A DNA stretch of 64,000 nt from GWE2-51-13 sp942492825 (GTDB taxonomy: Bacteria > Bacillota_I > Bacilli_A > Erysipelotrichales > Erysipelotrichaceae), in assembly GCA_942492825.1 (NCBI GenBank), contig OW818635.1, positions 744,001 through 808,000 on the forward strand. The letters are read 5' to 3'. The first letter of the stretch is position 1; each line of letters opens with the position of its first letter. Below are positions 1-8,618 of the stretch, piece by piece. The notes beneath the pieces are model-generated. The model saw only the letters and a list, made by a program, of their open reading frames with translations, made no database searches and was not told the DNA's origin. The position numbers and the translations under genes were made by a program.

Positions 1-530
1 GTGTAGCAGTTTCCATAGAACTCACGGGTAAACAAGCCTTCGCCCGGACCGACCGGATCGGTGGAGTCGACTAAGATCAAGTCATATTCGTTCTTTTTCG
101 AACGGACAAAACGTAGCCCATCCTCGAAGAAGAGTTTGACGCGTGGATCGTCGAAAGAACTGGCGGTCTGCGGGAAATACTCCTTACAGACGTTGACGAC
201 TTCTTCGTCGATTTCGACCATGTCGATGCGTTCGATGGATGCATAACGGCACAATTCGCGTACGCTGCCCCCGTCTCCGGCTCCGATGACCAACACGTTT
301 TTTATTTCCGGGTTGACGGCCAAAGGTACGTGGACGATCATGTCATGATAAATGAACTCGTCTTTTTCGGTAATCATGATGTATCCGTCCAAGCTGAAGA
401 ATTTTCCGAACTCGGGGGATTGGAAAACGTCGATGCGTTGGAAATCGGATTGTTTGCTTAAAAGTTGTTTGTCGACTTTGACGGAGAAACGGACGTTTTC
501 CGTATGTTGTTCGGTGAACCAGAATTCCAT
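1..530 (-). CDS. speE: Spermidine synthase (polyamine aminopropyltransferase), C-terminus cut by window edge
   Basis: Only the first 176 codons are inside the window; the gene runs off the left edge. SpeE transfers an aminopropyl group from decarboxylated S-adenosylmethionine to a diamine in the cytosol. The N-terminus (MEFWFTEQHTENVRFSVKVD) and the nucleotide-binding segment LVIGAGDGGSVREL around residues 82-96 are characteristic of the family. The ATG at 530 lies four bases after the TAA of the upstream decarboxylase, and the GGAGG in that gene's end serves as ribosome binding site. It is the last seen gene of a speD-decarboxylase-speE operon, which explains the supply of its co-substrate. 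Diamine specificity cannot be read from the fragment. Confidence 0.93.
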   Translation of the reverse strand, partial: MEFWFTEQHTENVRFSVKVDKQLLSKQSDFQRIDVFQSPEFGKFFSLDGYIMITEKDEFIYHDMIVHVPLAVNPEIKNVLVIGAGDGGSVRELCRYASIERIDMVEIDEEVVNVCKEYFPQTASSFDDPRVKLFFEDGLRFVRSKKNEYDLILVDSTDPVGPGEGLFTREFYGNCY

Positions 531-534
531 GGGC

Positions 535-1986
535 TTATACCTCCAGTACGTTGATGTATTCGATCAGTGTGTCTTCGATGCCGGTCAAGAAACTGCCCCG
601 GTCTTTCGCATATAAGATATAGTCGATCGCTTCCTGCGTGATCAGTTCGCCCGGTGCCAGAATCGGAATTCCGGGTGGGTAAACCATGATTGATTCCCCG
701 GCGATCTCGTCGATTGCTTCGGCGATCTTGACTTTCTTCTGCGCCGCGTAGAACGCGCGTTGCGGGGAAACCCGGACGATGGGCGAAATGTAATCATAAG
801 TGATCATCCCGTAGTCTTCGCGGGCTTCGCTTTCTTGGATGTCCATGAGGGCGCTGATCAAGCGTTCGATGTCTTGTTTTTTATCGCCGATCCCGACGAT
901 GGCCAAGATATTCCCCAGGTCGCCCAGTTCGACTTGAATGTCATAATCGTCCCGTAATAAGTCATACACCTCGATACCGGCCAAGCCGATGCCGCGGGTG
1001 TGGATGGTGAGTTTGGTCGGATCGAAGTCATACACGGAATCCCCGTTGACGATATCGCATCCGAAACAATAGTAACCCGGGATTTTATTGATTTCGCCGC
1101 GGGCGTATTCGGTAAGGGCACGGACTTGTCCGAAGACCTCTTCCCCTTTTTCCGCTAAGAACTTACGTGTGATGTCCAACGAAGCCAGCAATAAATAGCT
1201 TCCGCTGGTCGTATGCGTGAGGTTAAGGACTTGGCGGACTTCACCCATTTGTTTCTGGTCTTTGATCAAGAGAAACGAACTCTGGGTCAAACTGCCGCCG
1301 GTCTTATGCATACTGACCGCCGCCATGTCGGCGCCGGCCGCCATCGCACTGATCGGCAGACCGCTTTTAAAGTAGAAATGCGTCCCGTGGGCTTCGTCCA
1401 CGATGACTTTCATGTTATGTTTGTGGGCCAATTCGACGATCGCGACCAAGTCGCTGCAAATCCCGTAATATGTCGGATTGTTGACGAAGACCGCTTTCGC
1501 GTCCGGATTCTTCAGGATCGCTTCTTCCAAATCTTTCAAACTCATTCCAAGCGGAATGCCCAGTTTCGGATGGACGCCGGGATTGACATAGACCGGAATC
1601 GCTCCGGTTAAAATTAAAGCATTGATTGCGGAACGATGGACGTTGCGCGGAAGAATGATCTTCTCTTCTTTACGTGCCACGTTCATCACCATGGCCTGTA
1701 CGGCCGCGGTGGTTCCGTTGACGATGAAGAACGCATGACCCGCCCCAAAGGCTTGGGCTGCTATTTCTTCGGCTTCCAGGATCACACCGACCGGATGACA
1801 GAGGTTATCCAGGTCTTTGCGTGAGTTCATATCGTAACTTAAACACTTTTCCCCAAGAAAATCCCGTAAAGCCGGATTCCCTTTGCCTTGCTTATGGCCG
1901 GGCACGTCGAAAGCGACGGTCCGTTTACGAAGATGCTGCGTCATTGCCTCCGCAATCGGGGCACGGCTTTGGTCAAGCCGGTTCAC
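535..1986 (-). CDS. Orn/Lys/Arg decarboxylase family, Bacillus SpeA-like (PLP fold I)
   Basis: A 483-residue PLP-dependent basic amino acid decarboxylase of the short type lacking the N-terminal response-regulator-like domain. The PLP lysine is K228 in SMHKTGG, preceded by DEAHG at 197-201; FDVPGHKQGKG near residue 27 is the usual N-terminal motif. The start is GTG at 1986, overlapping the speD stop, and the N-terminus aligns with SpeA/YaaO proteins from there. Position between speD and speE shows that it makes the diamine for aminopropylation. Arginine (giving agmatine) or lysine (giving cadaverine) are both possible; no agmatinase gene is visible here, so the substrate is left open. Confidence 0.9.
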   Translation of the reverse strand: MNRLDQSRAPIAEAMTQHLRKRTVAFDVPGHKQGKGNPALRDFLGEKCLSYDMNSRKDLDNLCHPVGVILEAEEIAAQAFGAGHAFFIVNGTTAAVQAMVMNVARKEEKIILPRNVHRSAINALILTGAIPVYVNPGVHPKLGIPLGMSLKDLEEAILKNPDAKAVFVNNPTYYGICSDLVAIVELAHKHNMKVIVDEAHGTHFYFKSGLPISAMAAGADMAAVSMHKTGGSLTQSSFLLIKDQKQMGEVRQVLNLTHTTSGSYLLLASLDITRKFLAEKGEEVFGQVRALTEYARGEINKIPGYYCFGCDIVNGDSVYDFDPTKLTIHTRGIGLAGIEVYDLLRDDYDIQVELGDLGNILAIVGIGDKKQDIERLISALMDIQESEAREDYGMITYDYISPIVRVSPQRAFYAAQKKVKIAEAIDEIAGESIMVYPPGIPILAPGELITQEAIDYILYAKDRGSFLTGIEDTLIEYINVLEV

Positions 1987-2801
1987 TCGGAATCCTCGTC
2001 TTGATAAATGTTCTCCCCACTGAAGATTTCGATCATCTCTTTATAGAGACCATCATAAATCGCACGCCGTTCGGTCGGACGTAAATCATCCGGATCGGTC
2101 GCGAACATATAATTCTCAAGATCGATATGGTTGATCATCATTTTCGTGTGGAATAAGTTGGTATGGTAGACGTTGACGTCCATCGCGTCATAACGTTTCA
2201 AGGTTTTCTTGTCGATGAAGTTCTGGATCGAGTTGATATCGTGGTCGATGAAGAATTTCTTCCCTTCCAGATTGCGCGTAAAGCCGCGGACCCGGTAATC
2301 GATCGTGATGATATCGGAATCGAAACTGCCGATCAAATAATCCAAGGCTTTTAGCGGTGAAATACGTCCGCAGGTGGAAACATCGATATCGACCCGGAAC
2401 GTCGAAATGTTTTTGTCCGGATGATGTTCGGGATAAGTATGGACGGTGACATGGCTCTTGTCCAAATGGGCGACAACCGTGCGCGGCACGACTTCGCTCG
2501 GCAAGTTATTGCATGAAGCGTCGCGTTGTTCGACCGGTACCGGTTCTTCGCTGATCAATAGCGTCACACTGGCACCTTGCGGATCGTAATCCTGTTTGGC
2601 GACGTTGAGTACATGGGCGCCGATGATGTCGGTGACATCGCTGAGGATCTTGGTCAGGCGGGTCGAATTGTACTGTTCGTCGATGTAACTTAAATACTCT
2701 TTATGTTCACGCTCGCTTTTGGCATAGCAGATATCATAGATATTGAAACTTAAGGTTTTCGTCAGATTATTGAAGCCGTACAACGCGATTTTTTTGGTCA
2801 T
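1983..2801 (-). CDS. speD: S-adenosylmethionine decarboxylase proenzyme, long E. coli type
   Basis: A 272-residue pyruvoyl enzyme making decarboxylated AdoMet, the aminopropyl donor for SpeE. The self-cleavage site is the serine in DKSHVTVHTYPE (about S116 from this start), matching the KSH motif of E. coli-type SpeD; length also fits that longer class rather than the short Bacillus type. I start at ATG 2801 because AGGAGG sits nine bases upstream; an in-frame ATG at 2825 would place this site inside the gene. It overlaps the decarboxylase GTG and is the first gene of the polyamine operon, with a promoter just upstream. Confidence 0.93.
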   Translation of the reverse strand: MTKKIALYGFNNLTKTLSFNIYDICYAKSEREHKEYLSYIDEQYNSTRLTKILSDVTDIIGAHVLNVAKQDYDPQGASVTLLISEEPVPVEQRDASCNNLPSEVVPRTVVAHLDKSHVTVHTYPEHHPDKNISTFRVDIDVSTCGRISPLKALDYLIGSFDSDIITIDYRVRGFTRNLEGKKFFIDHDINSIQNFIDKKTLKRYDAMDVNVYHTNLFHTKMMINHIDLENYMFATDPDDLRPTERRAIYDGLYKEMIEIFSGENIYQDEDSE

Positions 2802-2835
2802 CGAATCAATCCTCCTGTTTATCAATGCGAAACAA

Positions 2836-2863
2836 ATTATACAGTAATAGTAAAAAAACGCAA
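2836..2863 (-). promoter_or_regulatory. Promoter of the polyamine operon
   Basis: On the minus strand, TATAAT (2836-2841) is preceded by a weak TTGCGT (2858-2863) with a 16-base spacer, about 35 bases before the speD start. Confidence 0.5.
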
Positions 2864-2944
2864 GTATTTCGGGGATGTTTTCGTAGGTTTTTTAAAGTGA
2901 TCGATCGCGAAAAAACGATGAAAGGTATTTGAATTCGACCTAAG

Positions 2945-2969
2945 AAAAACGCCTTGTTACCAAGGCGTT
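2945..2969 (-). terminator. Intrinsic terminator after the thioredoxin-CcdA gene
   Basis: Stem AACGCCTTG/CAAGGCGTT (2961-2969 with 2948-2956), loop GTAA, followed on the minus strand by a T run. Confidence 0.9.
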
Positions 2970-2974
2970 CGATC

Positions 2975-4165
2975 TTAGAAATTCAGTTGCAGCCAGGCCG
3001 GTTTGAAGATCATCATCAAACCGATCGCGACCATGATGATCGCCCCGATCAAATGGGACCATTTCCCGTACTTGGTCGAGATGCCTGTCAAAGTCATCGT
3101 CTTCATGGCGATGAAGAAAACCAACAGATCGTCTAACAGGAAGAAGAACACGTAAAGCAAGAGATAGCCGACATACTGGATCGGATTCAGGCTCTGCAGA
3201 GCCAAAATCTGCGTGAAGATCACCGGGAATCCCGCCGAACATAAGAGTTCGATGAAGTTGACCGAAAGCGCCAACCCGATGATCCCGACCAGCGCTAAAA
3301 TGAAAACCGGTTGATTTTGGATCGATAATACTTTCTTTTTAAGTTTCTTACGTTTGTCATCGTCGACCACTTCGCATCCATCCTTAGGAGTTCTCAAGAA
3401 GCTCCGGAAGTTGAACGCTCCGCCGATCAAAGCGACCGCCCCGATCGCTAAGCGGACGTAGGAGATCGAACCGAAGACAAAGGTGATGTTTAGCCATGAC
3501 AACATAAACAGGAAATACATTGCGGCGGAGGTCAAGAGGAAGGTAATTCCCAAAATCCACATTTTCTTACGATCTTGCATGCGGAATAACATCCCGATCA
3601 AGAAAAGCAAGGTCCACATGGCACAAGGGTTAAATCCATCCAAGGTTCCTAAAAGCACCGCAACCAAGGGAATGGACACGGTCCCCATATCGACTTTCCC
3701 GAAGAACGGTAAGTTGACAGTCGAACCGCCGGTGTAATCGACCGTTCCGGTTCCCGGTTTCACAAAGCCCAACATTTCGCCAACCAAATCCCGAACGGGG
3801 TTTTCTTTGGTGTCTTGGATGGCATCTTCGATGGTGATGTCGGTTATGCCTTCGGTAAAGCCCGTGATACGGTGTCTGCCGATTAAAACGAATGGCACCG
3901 TATTGATCTTCATGCCGATCAAATCGCCGACCTTAGCCATTAAAACGCGGTTTTCTTTATTGTATACGACTTCGTAACGATGGATGTCCAAGGTCGGATC
4001 CTTGGATGCGAGTTCATCCAAAAAGACTTCCTGGGCTGCGCAATGGATGCAATCTTCGGAATAGAAGACGTAGATATGTAGTTTGTTTTCGCTAACTTCC
4101 GTCGCATGGACCGGTAAAGTAAACGCAAACAGGAGAAGTAAAGTAAGTAATATTCTTTTAATCAT
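2975..4165 (-). CDS. Exported thioredoxin-like domain fused to CcdA/DsbD-type membrane domain
   Basis: A 396-residue membrane protein. Residues 1-21 form a signal peptide; a thioredoxin/glutaredoxin-like domain follows with C39-I-H-C42 and the cis-proline segment NTVPFVLIG; the C-terminal half has about six membrane segments with GFNPCAMWTL in the first and IELLCSAGFP in the fourth, the paired cysteines expected of CcdA/DsbD electron carriers. It probably moves reducing equivalents across the membrane to an extracytoplasmic thiol partner. It overlaps by eight bases the mini-thioredoxin gene, itself overlapping a cysteine desulfurase, suggesting one thiol/sulfur-handling unit. Physiological target unknown. 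Confidence 0.85.
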   Translation of the reverse strand: MIKRILLTLLLLFAFTLPVHATEVSENKLHIYVFYSEDCIHCAAQEVFLDELASKDPTLDIHRYEVVYNKENRVLMAKVGDLIGMKINTVPFVLIGRHRITGFTEGITDITIEDAIQDTKENPVRDLVGEMLGFVKPGTGTVDYTGGSTVNLPFFGKVDMGTVSIPLVAVLLGTLDGFNPCAMWTLLFLIGMLFRMQDRKKMWILGITFLLTSAAMYFLFMLSWLNITFVFGSISYVRLAIGAVALIGGAFNFRSFLRTPKDGCEVVDDDKRKKLKKKVLSIQNQPVFILALVGIIGLALSVNFIELLCSAGFPVIFTQILALQSLNPIQYVGYLLLYVFFFLLDDLLVFFIAMKTMTLTGISTKYGKWSHLIGAIIMVAIGLMMIFKPAWLQLNF

Positions 4166-4418
4166 GGAAAACTTCCTCGTTCAGTTCTAAGGCGGTACGT
4201 TCGCCAACGATACGTCGGATTTCTCTGCCCGCATCATCCAAAACGATAAACACGGGTAAGGTCTTTCCGACTTGATAGGGTGCGACTAGCGCTTCGTCAA
4301 AGTCCAAATCCAGGATCTCAAAATTAAAACGCTTCGTAATTTCTTTCATCGCGCGTAGACGTTTATGGACGATCAAACATGCCGGACACCACGTCGCGGA
4401 AATCATGATGATCTTCAT
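4158..4418 (-). CDS. Mini-thioredoxin (86 aa, CPAC active site)
   Basis: A short cytosolic thioredoxin-fold protein with active site W10-C-P-A-C14 and a conserved proline in GKTLPVFIVL near residue 55. It is shorter than ordinary thioredoxin (about 105 residues). It lacks a signal peptide, so it is well placed to pass electrons to the cytosolic face of the CcdA-type protein encoded directly downstream. Its ATG overlaps the stop codon of the cysteine desulfurase gene, implying translational coupling. The exact redox partner is inferred from context only. Confidence 0.85.
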   Translation of the reverse strand: MKIIMISATWCPACLIVHKRLRAMKEITKRFNFEILDLDFDEALVAPYQVGKTLPVFIVLDDAGREIRRIVGERTALELNEEVFHD

Positions 4419-5524
4419 CGTGACACCGCCAGTACCCTGAGCGCTTGAAGTAATACGTCGACTTCCGCATCACTCGTCAAATGTGACAAACTGATGCGTA
4501 AACTGGACGTCGCACGTGCTTCGTCCTGCGTGATTTGGAAGACTGACTTGGAAAATCCTTCCCGACCGGTACACGCGCTGCGTGCGGTCAGGTAAATGCC
4601 TTGTTCGCTCAGTCGATCCACCATTTCATCGCTATCGTGACCCAAAACGCTGATGTTCAGGATCTGTGGGATCGAGTGGCGATTCGAATTGAAGGTGATT
4701 GCGGAAACGTCACGAAGTTCATTGAAGATTTTATCATGGATCTGCGTAACTCTTTGGATTCGATCTTCGGATGCGGGCACAAACAGTTCCACCGCTTTCG
4801 CCAAAGCCGCGACCATCGAAACCGCCGGGGTCCCGGAACGAAGCTTCGATAAACTTTTTCCGCCGTGGATCATCGGTAACAGATCCAAATCGATCCGTTT
4901 GATGAGTCCGCCGACTCCCTTCGGACCGTAAAACTTATGGGCGCTAAAGGAAGCAAGATCAAACGCGTTCACATCGATCGCGCATTTTCCCAAGGCTTGG
5001 GTCGCATCGCAGTGAAAGATAACACCAAAAGAGTTGGCGATCTGTGCCGCTTGTTCGACCGGTTGACGAATTCCTGTCTCGCTGTCGACCGCAACCAAGC
5101 TGACCATCAACGTGTCTTCACGTAAGAGGTTTTTCAGGGATTCCAGATCGAAACGACCTTCGTCATCCAATGCCACAAAATCGATATCATAGCCCTGTGT
5201 CATCAAATAATTTAAGGGTGAAATCACGGATGAATGTTCGATGAGCGAAGAAATGATGTGTTTTTTATCCGGATGTAAAGCCGCATATCCTTTTAAGGCA
5301 AGATTGTTGGACTCGGAAGCTCCACCCGTGATGATGATTTCACGGTCGATCGATCCGAGTTTGGATTTGATCAATTCGATACTCGCATCTAAAAAAGCCC
5401 GGGTTTCGCGCCCTAAGGCATGGGAAGCATTGGGATTCGCATAGTAATTCGCATCGGCGTCGCACATCGCTTTGCTCACCCGAGGGTCGCAGGGTGTGGT
5501 CGCACTATAGTCAAAATAAGGCAT
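4415..5524 (-). CDS. Cysteine desulfurase, NifS/IscS family
   Basis: A 369-residue PLP aminotransferase-fold enzyme that removes sulfur from cysteine as an enzyme-bound persulfide. The PLP lysine is K197 in SFSAHKFYGPKG; the persulfide cysteine is C318 in TARSACTG; HCDATQALGK binds PLP. The short cysteine loop is of the IscS/NifS type, not SufS. Neighbours are thiol-redox proteins rather than iscU or tRNA thiolases, so the sulfur acceptor (cluster assembly, tRNA, or cofactor) is not given by context. ATG at 5524 has GGAAGGTG upstream. Confidence 0.92.
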   Translation of the reverse strand: MPYFDYSATTPCDPRVSKAMCDADANYYANPNASHALGRETRAFLDASIELIKSKLGSIDREIIITGGASESNNLALKGYAALHPDKKHIISSLIEHSSVISPLNYLMTQGYDIDFVALDDEGRFDLESLKNLLREDTLMVSLVAVDSETGIRQPVEQAAQIANSFGVIFHCDATQALGKCAIDVNAFDLASFSAHKFYGPKGVGGLIKRIDLDLLPMIHGGKSLSKLRSGTPAVSMVAALAKAVELFVPASEDRIQRVTQIHDKIFNELRDVSAITFNSNRHSIPQILNISVLGHDSDEMVDRLSEQGIYLTARSACTGREGFSKSVFQITQDEARATSSLRISLSHLTSDAEVDVLLQALRVLAVSR

Positions 5525-5608
5525 AGGATCACCTTCCGGCTTTCATTGTATCATAGTCGACTTACTAAAAGTACGCACAACACTTTTTTCACAACCTTTT
5601 CAACTTTG

Positions 5609-5634
5609 AAAAAAAGGATTCCGATTGGAATCCT
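5609..5634 (-). terminator. Intrinsic terminator after the LysM/M23 peptidase gene
   Basis: Stem AGGATTCC/GGAATCCT with loop AATC and a seven-base T run on the minus strand. Confidence 0.92.
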
Positions 5635-5639
5635 GAAGG

Positions 5640-6785
5640 TTAGAGATAATCCCAGGGACTGACGACGGTCCCGTTCTTGTAGACACCGAAATGCAAGTGC
5701 GCTCCGGTCGCATACCCAGTCGAACCGATCTTTCCGATTTGTTGACCGACGGCGACTTTCGCGCCGACGCTCACGAGACGTTTGGATAAATGCAGGTAGA
5801 CGGTCTTCAATCCGTTGCCATGATCGATGGTGACATAATAACCGCGGGTGTTATTCCACCCGGATTCGGTCACGGTACCGTTGGCATACGCGTATACCGG
5901 CGAACCCGAAGGTGCCGCGATGTCGATGCCGGTATGGAAGGCACGACGACGCGAAATCGGATCGATCCGATAGCCATAGTTGCTTGAAAGTCTTCCGGTC
6001 GCGACACCGAAGTTCCGCGAACTGGTACGGACCAAGGTACGCTTGGTTCCGACTTTGACGACGGCTCCGACCGGTGCGCTGATTTGCGTTTCATTGGTGA
6101 TGACGGTATTGGTTTCATAACCGTTAGTCATGACGATGTCGTAGGTGACTTGTTTGCTCCCCTCGACGCCGGATTTGATGACGACGCGTTGACCGTTTAA
6201 AATGGATGCGTCTTTGATGTATTGCGTCGCGTATTCGACGGGTTCGACCAAGGTCGACTCCAAGGTAACCACGACATCGAGAATCGGATCGGCGGGTTTA
6301 AAAAGTATCTTATTCCCTGCCCAGATCTTATCCGGGTTGAATTCGGGATTCAGTTTGATAATGGTCGAAAGTGGGATTTTATTTTTGATTGCGATCGCCC
6401 AGAAGCTATCGCCTTTTTTAACGGTATAGATCACTTCGCCGGTTTCGATCGAATAGACTTTTTCTTTGATACTTTCCAGCGAAGTGAATTCATCATTTTT
6501 AACTTCAACTTCATTGATTTCCACCATCTGTTTGAAATCGACGCTCTTTACATCATCGCTTTCACTGATCGTTTCCATATAGGATTGCTTGTATTCGTCA
6601 AGCAATGCGTTTAGCGCGTTGGAATCCTCGACGACTCCCCAGCTGACTCCGTCAACGGTCAAGCGATAGCCGGTCACAACTTGCGCTTCTTTATAGGCGC
6701 TGGTGACGTCTTTGGATAAATAGACGCCGGCTAATATGACAGCGATCATGATCGCTGTGATTTTCAGATGGTTTAATTTGATCAT
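5640..6785 (-). CDS. Membrane-anchored murein hydrolase: LysM, G5 and M23 peptidase domains
   Basis: A 381-residue cell-wall enzyme. Residues 7-25 are a membrane anchor or signal; a LysM domain (YTVKKGDSFWAIA) begins near residue 120; a G5-like segment spans about 172-250; the C-terminus is an M23 (LytM) zinc peptidase with H284xxxD288 in FHTGIDIA and the HLHFG motif near the end. Such proteins cut peptidoglycan cross-bridges or stem peptides during growth or division. Conserved zinc ligands suggest an active enzyme. It has its own promoter and terminator, so it is a single-gene unit. Confidence 0.93.
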   Translation of the reverse strand: MIKLNHLKITAIMIAVILAGVYLSKDVTSAYKEAQVVTGYRLTVDGVSWGVVEDSNALNALLDEYKQSYMETISESDDVKSVDFKQMVEINEVEVKNDEFTSLESIKEKVYSIETGEVIYTVKKGDSFWAIAIKNKIPLSTIIKLNPEFNPDKIWAGNKILFKPADPILDVVVTLESTLVEPVEYATQYIKDASILNGQRVVIKSGVEGSKQVTYDIVMTNGYETNTVITNETQISAPVGAVVKVGTKRTLVRTSSRNFGVATGRLSSNYGYRIDPISRRRAFHTGIDIAAPSGSPVYAYANGTVTESGWNNTRGYYVTIDHGNGLKTVYLHLSKRLVSVGAKVAVGQQIGKIGSTGYATGAHLHFGVYKNGTVVSPWDYL

Positions 6786-6853
6786 CGGGTACCTCGTAGT
6801 TCTTATGGATTTGAGTAAATGCCTGTTTCTGACAAATGTCTTTCACAAGCGTG

Positions 6854-6882
6854 ATTATAGCAAATCCGCTTCCATCTGACAA
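6854..6882 (-). promoter_or_regulatory. Strong promoter of the LysM/M23 peptidase
   Basis: Minus-strand TTGTCA (6877-6882), 17-base spacer, TATAAT (6854-6859); about 60 bases of leader precede the ATG. Confidence 0.8.
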
Positions 6883-6958
6883 CCTTTCAAACATGAAAGT
6901 TGTTAAATGAAGCACATTTCACATTAATTTCACATTAAGAAAACTTCCTATAAATGAA

Positions 6959-6985
6959 GAAAACACCGTTTTTCACGGTGTTTTC
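6959..6985 (-). terminator. Intrinsic terminator after the hflX-ybjQ unit
   Basis: An 11-base-pair stem (GAAAACACCGT with its complement) and five-base loop, followed on the minus strand by a pyrimidine-rich tract. It is close to symmetric and may work in both directions. Confidence 0.85.
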
Positions 6986-7009
6986 GATGGTATTTATCAG
7001 TTTTTTGCG

Positions 7010-7336
7010 TTATTTCGCTTGTGTGACGACAGCCGTCCCGCTTGCGGTGACCATCAACATGTTGCCACCTTGACCGAGCACTTCGTAGTCGATGTCTACG
7101 CCGACTACCGCGTCAGCACCCATGGCGAGCGCACGTTGACGTAATTCGTCCAACGCCTGTTGGCGGGCTTGGATCAGTTCCCCTTCATAGGAACCCGATC
7201 TTCCTCCGAAGAAATTGGTGAACGAAGCGGCGATGTCTTTGACGAAATCGACGCCGGAAACGATCTCTCCGAAAACGATTCCTTTATATTCGATGATGGT
7301 ACGTCCTTCGATGGTGGGTGTGGTGGTGATGATCAT
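7010..7336 (-). CDS. YbjQ family protein (UPF0145, putative heavy-metal-binding domain)
   Basis: A 108-residue cytosolic protein of the YbjQ/UPF0145 family, recognised by the segments VFGEIVSGVDFVKDIAA and ALAMGADAVVGVDIDYE and the C-terminal ASGTAVV. These form pentameric rings; no biochemical role is established. The start is taken at ATG 7336 with GGAGGT six bases away; the longer reading frame overlaps hflX. It follows hflX by 13 bases and shares its terminator. Confidence 0.88.
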   Translation of the reverse strand: MIITTTPTIEGRTIIEYKGIVFGEIVSGVDFVKDIAASFTNFFGGRSGSYEGELIQARQQALDELRQRALAMGADAVVGVDIDYEVLGQGGNMLMVTASGTAVVTQAK

Positions 7337-7349
7337 AAGGTTACCTCCG

Positions 7350-8603
7350 TTATTGATTGACGGTTCTGAAGAAGACGCGGTATGCGGCCAGTTTGTCAGG
7401 ACTACCACTGACTTGAATTAAGGTTCCGCTCTCCGTTTCGGTCATCGCGAGAATCCGAAATTCATTACGGAGTTTATGTAGAATGCTCTGTTTTTCAAAG
7501 GGGACAAATAGTTGGACTTGGATTTCACTCAGTGAGAGATGACGTTCGATCGCGGCGATCAGTTCGTCCATGCCGGTGCCGAACTTGGCCGAGATCCGGA
7601 TTCCGTCGACTGGAATGTCCAAACAGGATTTGTCGGTCTTATTGAAGACATTTAGCACGGCGATGTCGCCGGCGCCGATTTCGGCGATGGTGGCACGGGT
7701 GATCTCCGCTTGTTTTAAAGCATCCGGATGGGCGGCATCGATCACATGCAAGAGCAGATCCGCTTCGCAGATCTCTTCCAAGGTCGAGCGGAACGCTTTG
7801 ATGAGTCCATGCGGTAATCTTGACACGAATCCGACCGTATCCGTCAGCACGATGTCTTTCCCGTTGGGCAGACGCATCCCCCGACTCGCGGTATCCAAGG
7901 TAGCGAAAAGCATGTCTTTGGTTTCCGCGTACTTCCCTTCTTTTTCATCCAACTTCAATAAAATCGCGTTCATCAACGTCGATTTTCCCGCATTGGTGTA
8001 TCCCACCAAGGCGATGTTGGGCAATTCCTTCTTTAGCCGTTGTTTCCGTTGCGTCTGACGTTGGATTTCCATAATCCGCAGTTCTTCATGCACATCCGCG
8101 ATCCGTGTTTTGAGGTGTCGTTTATTGATTTCGATCGCACTCTCCCCGGCGCCGCGGTTGCGTGCGCCCCCGCCCTGTTGGCGGCCGGCGAAGGATCCGT
8201 GACGTGTGTTACTGCGGGGAAGTTGGTAAGTCAGTTCGGCCATCAATACCTGAAGTTTGGCTTCACGTGTTTTGGCACGCTGTTCGAAGATCCGCAGGAT
8301 CAGCTGCGTTCGGTCGAGGATGGTGACCGGTAATCGTTCTTCTAGGTTGCGGATTTGCGATCCGCTGAGTTCGTCGTTGAAAATGACGATTTCGGCGTTT
8401 TGCGCTTCGATCGCCGTTAAGATTTCAGTAAGCTTTCCGCTTTTCACATAGGTCGGTGAAGCGTTGGTCGGCGCTTTTTGGGTGATCGTTTGCGCGACAG
8501 TGATATCACAAGCATCCGCAAGCGCTTCGGTTTCGCGGATTTCCTGTTCGAAATCGTTTCGATCGGGCGTTTGGAGCGCGACAAGGATGGCGATGGGTTT
8601 CAT
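7350..8603 (-). CDS. hflX: GTPase HflX (ribosome rescue/splitting)
   Basis: A 417-residue translational GTPase that binds the 50S subunit and splits stalled or stress-damaged ribosomes. The N-terminal HflX domain has the glycine-rich GSGQ-type region at its end (SGKLTEI and GSQIRNLEERL segments are typical), a helical linker follows, then the G domain with G1 GYTNAGKST, G3 DTVGFV and G4 NKTD. The C-terminal subdomain is present, so length is normal. It sits between murB and ybjQ on the same strand. Confidence 0.94.
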   Translation of the reverse strand: MKPIAILVALQTPDRNDFEQEIRETEALADACDITVAQTITQKAPTNASPTYVKSGKLTEILTAIEAQNAEIVIFNDELSGSQIRNLEERLPVTILDRTQLILRIFEQRAKTREAKLQVLMAELTYQLPRSNTRHGSFAGRQQGGGARNRGAGESAIEINKRHLKTRIADVHEELRIMEIQRQTQRKQRLKKELPNIALVGYTNAGKSTLMNAILLKLDEKEGKYAETKDMLFATLDTASRGMRLPNGKDIVLTDTVGFVSRLPHGLIKAFRSTLEEICEADLLLHVIDAAHPDALKQAEITRATIAEIGAGDIAVLNVFNKTDKSCLDIPVDGIRISAKFGTGMDELIAAIERHLSLSEIQVQLFVPFEKQSILHKLRNEFRILAMTETESGTLIQVSGSPDKLAAYRVFFRTVNQ

Positions 8604-8618
8604 AGTCCCCTTCTTTCG

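Noticed and set aside
1213..1611. Plus-strand open frame opposite the decarboxylase gene
   Set aside because: It is a shadow of the minus-strand coding sequence, without a ribosome binding site or recognisable domain.
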